DNA from: Strigamia acuminata
Lineage: Eukaryota > Arthropoda > Chilopoda > Geophilomorpha > Linotaeniidae
Assembly (NCBI GenBank): GCA_949358305.1
Contig: OX442320.1
Coordinates: forward strand, 9,068,259 to 9,132,258
Direction: 5' to 3'
Length of the DNA: 64,000 nucleotides
The notes under the pieces were generated by a model, which worked only from the letters and a program-made list of their open reading frames with translations, was not told where the DNA came from and ran no database searches. The position numbers and the translations under genes are program-made. Shown in pieces: positions 1 through 10,956 of this stretch (position 1 is its first letter; each line of letters begins with the position of its first letter).

Positions 1-62
1 AATGTTTTTTAAAAACAATATTTCATTAAAACTTAATTATTTTTTTATTTTTTTTTTACTCA

Positions 63-107
63 GGCGTGCTACTTCCAAGTGAAAAAAGAACAAAACATGA
101 TGATGTA
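63..107 (+). CDS. possible terminal exon of a gene entering from the left
   Basis: A T-rich tract ending in CAG (58-62) is followed by a short open segment that stops at TAA 105-107 and would end a protein in ...NMMM. AATAAA lies about 100 bases further on (209-214). This fits a last exon plus 3' UTR of a plus-strand gene whose body lies outside the window. The segment is too short for family assignment. It could equally be non-coding, so confidence is low. Confidence 0.3.
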
Positions 108-392
108 AATTACTGCCATATCAACTTATAATTTACAAACTGTACATCAAAACTTGTGTAGCTGTAAATACATTTCATTTTTAACTCTAAAAACTTGTAA
201 AACAACAAAATAAAAATCGAATTAGTTCCCCATAATCACCGCTATGTGTCACTGCACTCAACTGCAGTAACCCACACCCAATAGGAAATAAGAGTACTCG
301 TTGCTCGTGGCATTCCGTTGTAAGTAAAGTCCATCAAGTGGCGATAAAAACTCAAATAAAATAGTTTCCACTCGAGAAAATACTCACTATCT

Positions 393-3300
393 ATGAGCAT
401 CTCTAATCGCTTTGTAGGTATCGGCATTTTTATCAAATTTCACGCTGCGAGAAAAACCGGTGCGAAACGCCTTTCATTGAACTTGTTGCGGCCAGCGTCA
501 TCCTCAAGGACCTCCACATCGACATCGGTCAAGCCGAGAAACATGCCTTCAGCCGACGCGAAACCTTTCGAACGTCTCCCGACAACGGTTATTCCCAAAC
601 ATTATGCAATTACGCTTCAGCCGGATTTGGTTAAATTCGCAACGGTCGGCAAGCAAACCGTCCAATTGGACGTGAGTTTGAAAACTGAGAGAAATTTGGT
701 GGTTTTAGGTTGTAAAAATGTGATTTTTTGTTTTCTAGGTGGTTGAAAGTGTCGATAGAATCGTTTTAAATGCTCTCGATGTTACTATCGAGTCGGTGGA
801 AGTGAGGACGGAACAGGGGACGGGTAAAGTCGGTCATGTGATGAGGAAATTTGTTTTTATTTTTTGGTTTTGTTGCAGTTGTGGAGCATTCGTCGACGGA
901 AGTGGATGCGGAAAATGAAATTGCAACTCTTCGTTTTGCATCTGCGATTCCGACGGGAAAAGCCGAGCTCAGTCTGAAGTTTGTGTCGGTTTTGAACGAT
1001 AAATTGAAGGGTTTGTATCGAAGTCAATACGCAACGGCGACTGGGGAAACTCGCTACGCAGCTGTCACGCAGTTTGAGGTATTGAAATAAACATTAAAGT
1101 AATTAGCGAAATATTTATAGCAATTTTTATTCATTAGCCGACGTATGCGCGTTACGCATTTCCATGTTGGGACGAGCCAGCAATAAAAGCGACCTTCGAT
1201 ATCACTTTGGTTGTTCCGAACGATCGAGTTGCACTGTCCAATATGGTAATTTGTTGATTTTAATTTATAATGAGTTTTTTTGGTTTATAAATATTATTTT
1301 TTTTTTTTTAGAATGTGATAAGCGATACTCCGCTCGACGGTGATACCGATTTACGTGTTGTGAAGTTTGCAACGACGCCCGTGATGTCGACTTATTTAGT
1401 GGCGTGTATCGTCGGCGAATATGATTTCTGCGAGGGAAAATCGTCGGATGGAGTTCTTGTTCGAGTTTATACGCCTCTTGGGAAGAAGGATCAGGGAAAA
1501 TTCAGTTGTGATGTGAGGTTTTGTCGTGGGTTTTTGTTTGGTTTGTGGTTTTGATGTTTTTTGGTTTTTTTTTAAGGTTGCGGTTAAGGTGTTGCCGTTT
1601 TATAAGAATTATTTTAACGTTGCGTATCCGTTGTCGAAGCTGGATTTGATCGCCATTCCGGATTTTGCGTCCGGAGCAATGGAAAATTGGGGTTTGGTTA
1701 CGTATCGAGAGACTGCGCTGCTTGTTGACGCTAAAAACACGTCGACGTCGTCGAAGCAATGGATCGCGCTCGTTGTCGGTGTGTAAAATGGCGATTGATT
1801 GTCAAGAAATTGATTTTTTCACATTGTTTCCATTTTTTTCACATTTTTAAAAATATTTTTCACTTTTTTTTATATCTTTTTTTCATATTTTTCTACTTTT
1901 TCCATCTTATTTTTCATATTTTTCCACTTTTTCCATTTCTTTTTCATTTTTTCCAATTTTTTTTATATTCTTCTACTTTTTCCATATTTTTTTTCATATT
2001 TTTCACATTTTTTCACTTTTTCCAACTTTTCTTTTATATTTTTCCACTTTTTTCCACATTTTTTCACTTTTTTCAACTTTTTTTTCATATTTTTCCACTT
2101 TTTTCCACATTTTTTCACTTTTTCCAACTTTTTTTTCATATTTTTCCACTTTTTTCATTATTTTCTTTCGTTTTTTCACTCTTTTCCACTTCTTATTTCA
2201 TTTTCCACTTTTTTTTTCTTTTAATTCTAATTTTATTTCCATTTTAAGGTCACGAATTGGCTCACCAGTGGTTCGGCAACCTCGTGACGATGGAATGGTG
2301 GACACATCTGTGGCTCAACGAAGGTTTTGCTACTTGGATCGAGTTCCTGTGCGTCGATCATCTTTTCCCGCACTTCGACATCTGGACTCAGTTCGTAACT
2401 GAAACCTTAATCCCCGCGCTTAATTTGGACGCGCTGCGCAATAGTCACCCGATAGAAGTCCCCGTCGGTCACCCGTCGGAAGTGGACGAAATATTTGACA
2501 ACATATCGTACAACAAAGGCGCTTCGGTCATCCGCATGCTGCACAGCTTCATCGGAGATGAGGTTTTTCTCGTTTATTCGGCTCCGAGTTGCCATTTTGA
2601 TTGATTTTGTGGTATTTTTTTAGGATTTCCGCAAAGGAATGAATCATTATCTGACAAAATACCAGTATTCGAACACCCTGACGGAGGATTTGTGGGCTTC
2701 GTTGGAGCACGCGAGCGGGAAGCCCGTGGCCGAAGTGATGACCACGTGGACGAAGCAGATGGGGTTTCCTTTGATCAAAGTGGCGGCGAGACACGAAGGA
2801 ACGAGTCGGATTTTAACTTTGACGCAGGAGAAGTTCTGCGCCGACAACAAGCCCGAAGGGAATTCGTCGCAGTGGATGGTGCCGATCAATTTGAGCACGT
2901 CCCGTCAACCGAGCGCGGTGGCCGAGAAGTTCCTCTTGGACTCTAAGTCGGCTGAAGTGATCATTGAACACGTTACGCCTGAAGATTGGGTCAAAGTAAT
3001 AAATATTATGATGGTTTTTAAATCATTTTATTGTGCTTATAACGTTTTATTATATTTTATTGTGCTTATAACGTTTTATTATATTTTATTACGTTTTTTC
3101 ACAATTTTTTACGTTTTTTTCACAATTTTTTACGTTTTCTCACAATTTTTTACGTTTTTTCACAATTTTATACGTTTTTTCACAACTTTTTACGTTTTTT
3201 CACAATTTTTTACGTTTTTTTACAATTTCTTACGTTTTTCACAATTTTTTACGTTTTTTTACAATTTCTTACGTTTTTTTCACAATTTTTACGTTTTTTC

Positions 3301-4752
3301 ACAATTTTTCATTATTTTTTACGTTTTTTCAATATTTTTTAATGTTTTATTACGTTTTTACTCATTTTTATTCGTTTTTACTCATTTTTACTCGTTTTTA
3401 CTCATTTTATTACATTTTTGTTCATTTTCACTCGTTTTTACTCATTTTATTACATTTTTGTTCATTTTCACTCGTTTTTATTCATATTATTACATTTTTG
3501 CTCATTTTATTACATTTTTGCTCATTTTATTACATTTTTGCTCATTTTATTACATTTTTGCTCATTTTATTACATTTTTGCTCATTTTATTACATTTTTG
3601 CTCTTTTTTTTTACATTTTTGTTGTCTTTTTAGGTAAATATGGGCGCGATAGGTTATTATCGAGTTCAGTATCCACCCGAGATGTTGGCGTCTTTTCTAC
3701 CGGCGATTAGAAATCAAACTTTACCACCCCTCGATCGTATCAGTCTCCAAGACGACCTTTTCGCCTTGGTGCAGTGCGGCCAGTCGTCGACCGTCGACGT
3801 GTTGAAACTAATGGAAGCCTTCGTCAACGAGACGAATTACACCGTTTGGAATTGCATCAACGACACCGCCGGTCACTTATCGGTTTTGCTTTCGCACACG
3901 CCGCATTTGGACGCTTTTCGAGCGTTCGGTCGTCGTCTTTTTGGCCCCGTGTCGCAACTCGTGGGATGGGATCCCAGGGAAAACGAAAGCCACATGGATA
4001 CATTGCTACGCAGTCTGGTTTTGATGCGATTGGCAGTTTTTCGCGACCCCGTCGTGCTAGCCGAGGCGAAACGTCGATTCGAAGACCACATCGCGGGTGT
4101 ACGCACCTTACCAGCTGATCTTCGTGCCTCCGTAGGTGGAATTGCATGAATTACGAGACGTTAATTGATTAATTCATTTTGATTTAGGTGTACCGAGCCG
4201 TCCTGTCGCAAGGCGACGAAAATACGTTGGCCACGATGCTCAAGTTGTACAAAGAAAACGAATTGCACGAGGAACGGAATCGAATTTCGCGCGCTCTCGG
4301 GAGCCTTCCAACGCGAGCTCTCTTACAACGTGTTTTAGATTTCGCAATGTCGGAACATGTGCGATCGCAAGACAAGGTTTTCGTTATTATTTCCGTGGGA
4401 TTGAATAAAGATGGCCGCGATTTGGCGTGGGAATTTTTCAAGAAAAATGTTGATAAGTTTGCCGAGCTGTACGGCGGTGGGTTTTTGATATCCGCTTTGG
4501 TTAAGGTGAGTTGATTTGTTGATGAATTGGTGGATTTTGGTTGGTTAATTTTTGTTTTGTTAGCATTTGACTGAGAATTTTGCGAGCGAAGAAAAGGCGA
4601 GCGAAATTGATAAGTTTTTCGCGGAACATAAACTGCCCGGCGCCGATCGAAGCGTGCAGCAATCCGTGGAGAAAATACGGTTGAATGCCGACTGGTTGGG
4701 GCGGGATGAGGAGAAAATAGGGCAGTGGTTAAGAGAAAACAATGTTAGCTAA
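393..4752 (+). CDS. NPEPPS: puromycin-sensitive aminopeptidase (M1 family)
   Basis: Zinc aminopeptidase of the M1/gluzincin family; the family trims N-terminal residues from peptides in the cytosol. Eleven exons: 393-671, 739-823, 879-1078, 1138-1245, 1312-1512, 1577-1778, 2249-2562, 2624-2995, 3634-4131, 4188-4505, 4564-4752. They sum to 2766 nt, 921 residues, close to the vertebrate length. The exopeptidase motif GAMENW and the zinc site [12 protein letters not shown], with the downstream WLNEGF glutamate, are intact; the first His codon follows the exon 6/7 junction. Two in-frame start codons exist, 393 and 543. The first adds about 50 basic, Ser-rich residues, the second begins just before the conserved PFERLP. 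Introns 6 and 8 are swollen by T-rich repeats. Polyadenylation signals lie at 4878 and 4902. Confidence 0.97.
1830..2245 (+). repeat. T-rich degenerate repeat in NPEPPS intron 6
   Basis: Imperfect tandem units of the type TTTTTCATATTTTTCCAC fill the intron right up to the acceptor at 2247-2248. The sense strand is a continuous pyrimidine-rich tract almost free of AG, so it can lengthen without making new acceptors. Its long open frame encodes only Phe-rich low-complexity sequence. Confidence 0.85.
3010..3628 (+). repeat. tandem repeats in NPEPPS intron 8
   Basis: Two arrays in succession: units like TTTTTTACGTTTTTTCACAA (about 3090-3330), then CTCATTTTATTACATTTTTG (about 3340-3610), the latter nearly perfect over its last copies. 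Both are AG-poor on the sense strand. The Phe/Tyr-rich open frames here are by-products of the repeat. Confidence 0.9.
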
Positions 4753-5056
4753 ACTGCAGATAGTCATTTGTTGTTTTGAGTTATATTTTATACTTTTGTT
4801 ACTGAGTTTTATTGTTTTGTTGTCTATAAACATGAATGTGTTTTTTCCCGATTATATAACAACTCGATAACGATGGAATAAAATGTTTTTGATTACTTTG
4901 AAATAAAATTTACTCAAATAAACGCATTGTTTGATGTTTTATTTGATTTATTCACAAGGACATGACAATAAAAATCGAAAAAGTTTGCGCCATTTTTGTC
5001 GTAAACTTTTGATTTTTCCCACTAGATGTCGCACGCCGCTTTTCGATCAAAACAAA

Positions 5057-8000
5057 ATGGAAGGTGTTATGTGGAAATGGACAAATTATTGGACCGGTAA
5101 GTAAATTCGTTTAAAAGACCATCAATCACCCGAATTAAAATCTCGACAAGTGGTGAAATTATCCCGCATAAAGCGAAACACAAAACACACGAAGAAATAA
5201 AGTGCAATTGACATAATGTCAGTCAAACTATTTGAAAAAATCTTTTATTAATTTTTCTCGTCTCTCTTCCTATAGCGTGGCAACCGCGATGGTTCATCCT
5301 CGATAACGGCATTTTGGCTTACTATAAATCTCAGGAGGAAGTTAATCAAGGTTGTAAAGGTTCCATTAACCTAACGGCGTGCGAAATAGCTGGTAAGCAT
5401 GTAAACGGAGCTCTAGCTCAGCGCTTCTCAAAGTGGGGTCCGCCACTTTACCCTTGAAACTCAAAGATTATACACCAAATTCTGTTTTTACATGATTTTA
5501 CACGATTTTGATCTAACATGGTTAAAAAAATCGCCTTTAAAAATTTGATTTAAATTTTAAGGAAAAATATTTCCATTAACTATAATTTTCTGAGAAAATT
5601 TAGGGAATTCCTTCCCCTTGTATTAACGCCGGGTTCAAACAGGCGCCGGGACCTGTTTAAATGCCGGGCGGTCAGCGACAATTTATGAAATTAGTGCCGG
5701 CCCCGATTAAGCGCCAGGGTCCCTAAAAAAATCACTATTATTTGAGAAAAATGAATTATTTGACTTATCATAATCTGAATTATCAACAATTCATGCAAGT
5801 CATTGGCTGATGTGGCTGAAATATTTTACCAGCCACAGGAAATGATGTAATTTACATCACTGAAATGATAATTTAATTGCAATAAGTGGCTTATTGATAA
5901 GTCGTGAAGTGACGGCTACAATTCGAGGGCGACTCTTAATCGGTAAAATACGGTAGATAGTTTGAGAAGCGCCGCGCTAGATGTCGAGTTTTGTACTAAA
6001 CTGAAGGAATAACGCGCCATTTAGTGCATCCATCCGATAATAGCAGATTGGATTTGATTATACCATCGGAGCAGCATTTTTATCTCAAGGCACCGACACC
6101 TCAGGAACGGCAACAGTGGCTGGTGGCTCTCGGAAGTGCAAAAGCGTGTTTGAACAGAAGGAAAAAGAAGCACGGCATCGAAGAGAACCCGGATGCTTTG
6201 AAGTCGAAGAAGTCTGAAGTGAGACTGTACTGTGATTTGCTTATGCAACAAGTTCATACGATTAAAATGGCGGCCACGCAAAGTGAAAGTCCAGATATCG
6301 AGGTGATTTCAGTGGATATACAATACAAGTGGAAATTGTATTTATTGAATGGTTTTTCTTCAGAGATTGAATGAAGCGACCAGTCTGTTGTCTGCCACTT
6401 GTGATACTTTTATTAAAAGCTTGGAGGAGTGTGTTAAGTTAGCAAATGCCAATTTCACGTATGAACTTCCTCATCAACACATCACTGATTCTGCATTACC
6501 AGCCTTACCTTCTCTGACTAATGTGGCCACGAAAAAAGTAATTTTGGTTTTTTGTTTTTTTGTTTTAGATTTTTTGGTGGTGTGGATTGGAATGAGAATG
6601 GATATTTTATTTTATGCGAAAATTCGATTTTTTTTTTATTTGCTAAAAAATTGGAATTTTATTCCGTAAAATTAAATAGTAGCTTTAAAGAATTGAATGT
6701 TAGCTTTAAAGAATTGAATGTATGCCTTTAAAATTGAATATTTTTCTTTAAAATTGAATATTTTCCTTAAAAATTTAATATTTGTTTTAAAATATTAAAT
6801 TTTGCTTTAAAAAACTAAATTTTGTTTAAAAAACTAAATTTTGCTTTAAAAAATTGATAAAATTGATTTAAAAATTGATAAAATTGATTTAAAAAATTTA
6901 TAAAATTGATTTAAAAAATGGATAAAATTGATTAAAAAAATGGATAAAATTGATTAAAAAAATGGATAAAATTGATTAAAAAAATTCAATTTTAATACCG
7001 TATAAAAAAAAATTAAATTTTGATTAAAAAAAAAAAAATTAAATTTTGATCCAAAAAAATTAAATTTTGACAAATTGAATTTTAACCAACAAAATTAAAT
7101 TTTAACCAACAAAATTGAATTTTAACCACCAAAATTGAATTTTAACCAACAAAATTGAATTTTAACCAACAAAATTGAATTTTAACTAACAAAATTGAAT
7201 TTTAACCAACAAAATTGAATTTTAACCAACAAAATTGAATTTTAACCAACAAAATTTGATTTTAACCAACAAAAACTTGAATTTTTATTAAAAACAAAGT
7301 AAAATTTTGACCAAAAAAATACATTTTATCCGTTTTCCATACAAATTATATACTGGGTGCTTGGCAACCCAGCATTGATGAAATAATTATTGAGAATTCT
7401 TCAAAGGTCTTTCCTCTTTCGCTCTAACATTAACTCTTAATTGCAAAGCTAAAAATACACTAATGACATCTGTATTTTAATAGCTCGAAAATTCGCTCCC
7501 CCGTCAAGTTTAGTAAACAACTTTTTATTTCTTCTAGGTTTCCAAGTCCGGAACGAATTTCCATACAAACAGCAGTGAAAGGTAACGCGAATTGGTTTTA
7601 TGTTTAGCCTAACTAGCAGCAGCCATTTTGTATGCACGCAGAATGCACCTATTTGCAATTTGATGTCTCGAAACGAGAAGTAACTTTACATCTTTTGGCA
7701 GAGCATCAAATTTCTAAATGTCACAACAATTAATTTAACACTGTTCTACTGTTCCTATGAGTTTTTTTACTTGATAGTAATAATGGTTTACTAGTTATTT
7801 CCAACAACCAAAATGCATGTACAAAACCAACGATGAGCTCAAGTCACAATTTCTATCTTTTTCTTCCAGATGCAACTAATAAAATAGTCATTTTTCGACG
7901 ATTGTTTTAATTTCTTTGTAAGTTTTTATGTTTTTCTTGAGTAAATTGGATGTAGGTTTGTTTACTACTCGATTTTTTTTGTAGTAGAACGATCGATTTT

Positions 8001-9515
8001 GTGTTTTAACTCGAATTAACTTCGAAAGACTGTATATTTTTTATAAAAGAATATATAAAAATGTATATTATGAGTGTGTGAGGTTGAAAAATATATTAAA
8101 TATTTTGAGGTGGATTGTGAATAATGGATGAATGAAAATTTCGTTTCCGATTTTGTGAATTATTTTGATTTTTTTGATTTATTTTTTCCGCTTTTTTCAC
8201 ACTCACTAAACGCATGAACGGCGCTCGATCACTTTTGTATTAATAACTTGAAAAATCGGTACGGAACGTAAGTTTTTCTTTTAAATACGTTTTTATTTGA
8301 TTAAATATTAATTCTTTATTTTTTTAATGAAGTAGATAGTTAGCTAATTTAATTTCAGTTCGTGTATTCAGGTGCAGAAAACACTCAACACTTCAAGGTC
8401 GTTTTCGTGTTCGGATATTTTTGCCAACTCGATAACATTTTACGAGGAGAAAGAAATGGATGAAAATTGTGGTGAGATAACACCAGAAACAGTTGTTCCT
8501 ACTTTTTTTTCATCGTTACAAGTCAGGTTGGGAAAGATTTAATTCTATATTGTCATATATAACAACAATTTTATTTTTTGTTTTTAGTTTTATTACCGTG
8601 GTTCCAGATGAACGGCAATTCATTCCTACAAAAATATTTTTAGAGGCGTGTCGAAGCTTAACTTCCATTTTTGGTAATTATTAAATGATTTTTGAAGTCA
8701 GTTCGTTTTTTATGATATTATTATGATTTTATCATGATTTTGTGATAATTTTTTCATGATTATTTTGTTATTTTTTTATGATTTTGTTATTTTTTCACGA
8801 TTTTTTTCAGTGATGTTTCATAATTTAATAGAAAATTTGATGGATTTTTTATTTTTATCTTAGATATTTTGGGTTCCACAACATTTCTACCAGTTAAACT
8901 CGATCTGAGTGGAAATATCAATAAATTGTACAAGAAATATGAGACAAATAAGGATCGATTTTCGACTATTCAAGAAATAATTCATTCGGAAATTGATTCG
9001 AACACAACTCGGAGCAATAACTCTGCAACTGATGCTCTACTTTGGCTTAAAAGGTTGTTAAATTGAATATTTTATATATTTTTACATCTATTTTTACGAT
9101 TTTTGTTTGTTAACAGAGGCTTGGAATTTATTTTTGAAATTCTAAACTTATTTCTGAGTGGCGAACCGAATTTTACAACTTGTGGATTTGTTGCGTACGA
9201 TAAAACGTTGCGGCAATACCACGGATGGGTTTTAAGAGGCGCTTTTGCCGTGAGATAAAACGCTTTTTAGTTTGAAAAAAATCAATTAAATAGTTATTGA
9301 TTTGTTTTATTTAGCTCGCCAGCAAAGCCCTTCCTTATAGGAATGATTTTATAACGTGTTTAGGGCTTTCTAACGCTCAAATTGAACGTTCACTTCTCGA
9401 ACAACAAGTGTTTAGCGACTGTAAAGTTTATATTGAGGCACTAAACAACGTTATATTAATCATAAACGATTTTTATTCAACGAATAATTTGGACGTTAAA
9501 GCTACGGTCGGTTGA
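5057..9515 (+). CDS. PLEKHA8: FAPP2-like PH + glycolipid transfer protein
   Basis: Ten exons: 5057-5096, 5276-5392, 6025-6302, 6364-6537, 7538-7581, 8359-8526, 8588-8673, 8864-9053, 9117-9249, 9315-9515 (1431 nt, 476 residues; human about 519). Residues 1-93 form the PH domain (starts [13 protein letters not shown]), which in FAPPs binds PI4P at the trans-Golgi. A helical segment with LLMQQVHTI and LLSATCDTF matches FAPP1/2. The last 190 or so residues are a GLTP fold with the glycolipid-binding residues in DLSGNI, WLKRGL and YHGW intact, so glucosylceramide transfer is expected. A stop reachable from exon 5 through an acceptor at 7869 would give a 220-residue FAPP1-like form (PH only) with AATAAA overlapping the stop; this alternative is inferred only. 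Intron 2 carries a hAT-type element, intron 4 a long repeat. Confidence 0.93.
5419..5974. mobile_element. hAT-type non-autonomous element in PLEKHA8 intron 2
   Basis: Begins CAGCGCTTCTCAAAGTGGGG and ends TTTGAGAAGCGCCG, 14-base inverted termini with one mismatch. The ends resemble hAT transposons. Flanking octamers CTCTAGCT (5411-5418) and CGCTAGAT (5975-5982) match at 6 of 8, fitting a decayed 8-base target duplication. No transposase frame is present. The interior (about 5630-5955) holds GC-richer motifs such as ATTAAGCGCC that recur elsewhere in the window, so it may be composite. Confidence 0.7.
6660..7310 (+). repeat. tandem repeat in PLEKHA8 intron 4
   Basis: Successive A/T arrays: units like GATTTAAAAAATTGATAAAA grade into near-perfect copies of CAAAATTGAATTTTAACCAA (about 7080-7260). 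The unit contains the palindromic core AAAATTGAATTTT and could fold into hairpins. No coding potential. Confidence 0.85.
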
Positions 9516-9659
9516 AAGAAATAAATTATTATTTTTAATAAGACAGAAAAGTATATATATAAAGTGCTGCAAATAAATTTAAAATAAATATTTGTGGTTT
9601 AATTGAGTTGTACACTGCCTACATTCGGCCATTTTGCATTGCCATAGCAACTGATAAAC

Positions 9660-10928
9660 ATGCACCGCAGGAGGAGTGTAGGGAAACATTTAACGAGAGA
9701 AAATGAGGAAATTAAGCACAATAATCAACCAATAACCACCGAGGATTATTTAAATTTTTTAGGTGTGTATTTCTAAATGTATGATAAAACAAAAATGATG
9801 AGGTTGTGCCCGCCATTTTGTTTACAGAGTGCAGTAAAGTCGGACAGCTTCTACAAAATGCGTTAATAACGTTGATGGAAACAAAACCGGAGAATCCGAT
9901 TGAATATTTAGCATTACAGTAAGTTATTTATTTATTTCGTGGATAATTTTTACTTTTTAAATAATAATATTTTTTTGGTAGTTATGAATGGGAGCCTGAA
10001 AAAACGACACACGTTCGCCAAGCTGTTCAGCTTCTAACGCAACTCCATTACTCGCATAAAGAGTTTATTTATAAAATCCACAAAGCTTATTTGATTGTAA
10101 GCCAATGCCCCGCACAGCAAGGACTGAAAGGACTCACGGGAGATGTGCAAATGGATCTACTACGACTATTAACCAAGTATAATTTCGTTTTTCATGAATT
10201 TTTGTCAGTTTTCATTGATTTTTCATGAATTTTTGTGAGTTTTCATTGATTTTTCATGAATTTTTGTGAATTTTTATTGATTTTTCATGAATTTTTGTGA
10301 GTTTTCATTGATTTTTCATGAATTTTTGTGAGTTTTCATTGATTTTTTATGAATTTTTGTGAGTTTTCATTGATTTTTCATGAATTTTCGTGATTTTTCA
10401 TTGATTTTTTTATGATTTTTCATGAATATTGTGAATTTTTATTGATTTTTTCATGAATATTGTGAATTTTTATTGATTTTTTCATGTATTTTCATGACTT
10501 TTGTAACTAATTTTGACATTTTCGTTCCCAGGGGTCTCCCTGAGAGAGAGGTTCTGCGATTAATGGAGAGACTGTACTGTCGAGCAACCGAAGTAGTTCC
10601 ATTCGGTTTATTTCGATCAAGCGCCATCACTTGCCTCATATTTCAAGAATACGTGAAGGAAGTAACCGAGCTGTACAAATTGCTAGATTTTCGCGGCGAA
10701 GGACAGGCGAGAAGAAGCGTGTGTGACACACTATTAACTAGGTTGTGGAATGCTTGTTTGCGTAACTCGAATGCGGAAGGGAAAGCCGAAGCGCGCACAA
10801 TCCTAAGCAATGAAAATGATTTCAGAGAGATTTTACAAAACAACCGTGAAAACGATAAGAAAATTTCATTCGAAAGGTTTCTGTCGCAAGCTATGGATAT
10901 CTTTTTGATGAAAATAACCAACCAATGA
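9660..10928 (+). CDS. TPGS1: tubulin polyglutamylase complex subunit 1
   Basis: Four exons: 9660-9762, 9828-9918, 9982-10176, 10532-10928 (786 nt, 261 residues; human 290). Residues about 28-60 (EDYLNFL...LLQNALITLMETKPENPIEYL) form the RII-alpha/Dpy30-like dimerisation segment of TPGS1. The rest matches the family through RATEVVPFGLFRSSAITC and the SFERFLSQAMDIFLMK tail. TPGS1 is a non-catalytic subunit of the TTLL1 polyglutamylase that modifies axonemal and neuronal tubulin. The third intron holds a short tandem repeat. The stop codon lies 28 bases from the stop of the convergent EFHB gene; both act in cilia or flagella. Confidence 0.88.
10180..10500 (+). repeat. tandem repeat in TPGS1 intron 3
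   Basis: About ten copies of a 30-base unit built from TTTTCATGAATTTTTGTGAG and TTTTCATTGAT, decaying toward the acceptor. Confidence 0.85.
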
Positions 10929-10956
10929 GTTAAAATAGTCGACTTTTATTTTCTTT

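Noticed and set aside
1759-2247. Phe-rich 162-codon frame in NPEPPS
   Set aside because: It lies inside intron 6; the conserved HELAH exon begins right after the acceptor at 2248.
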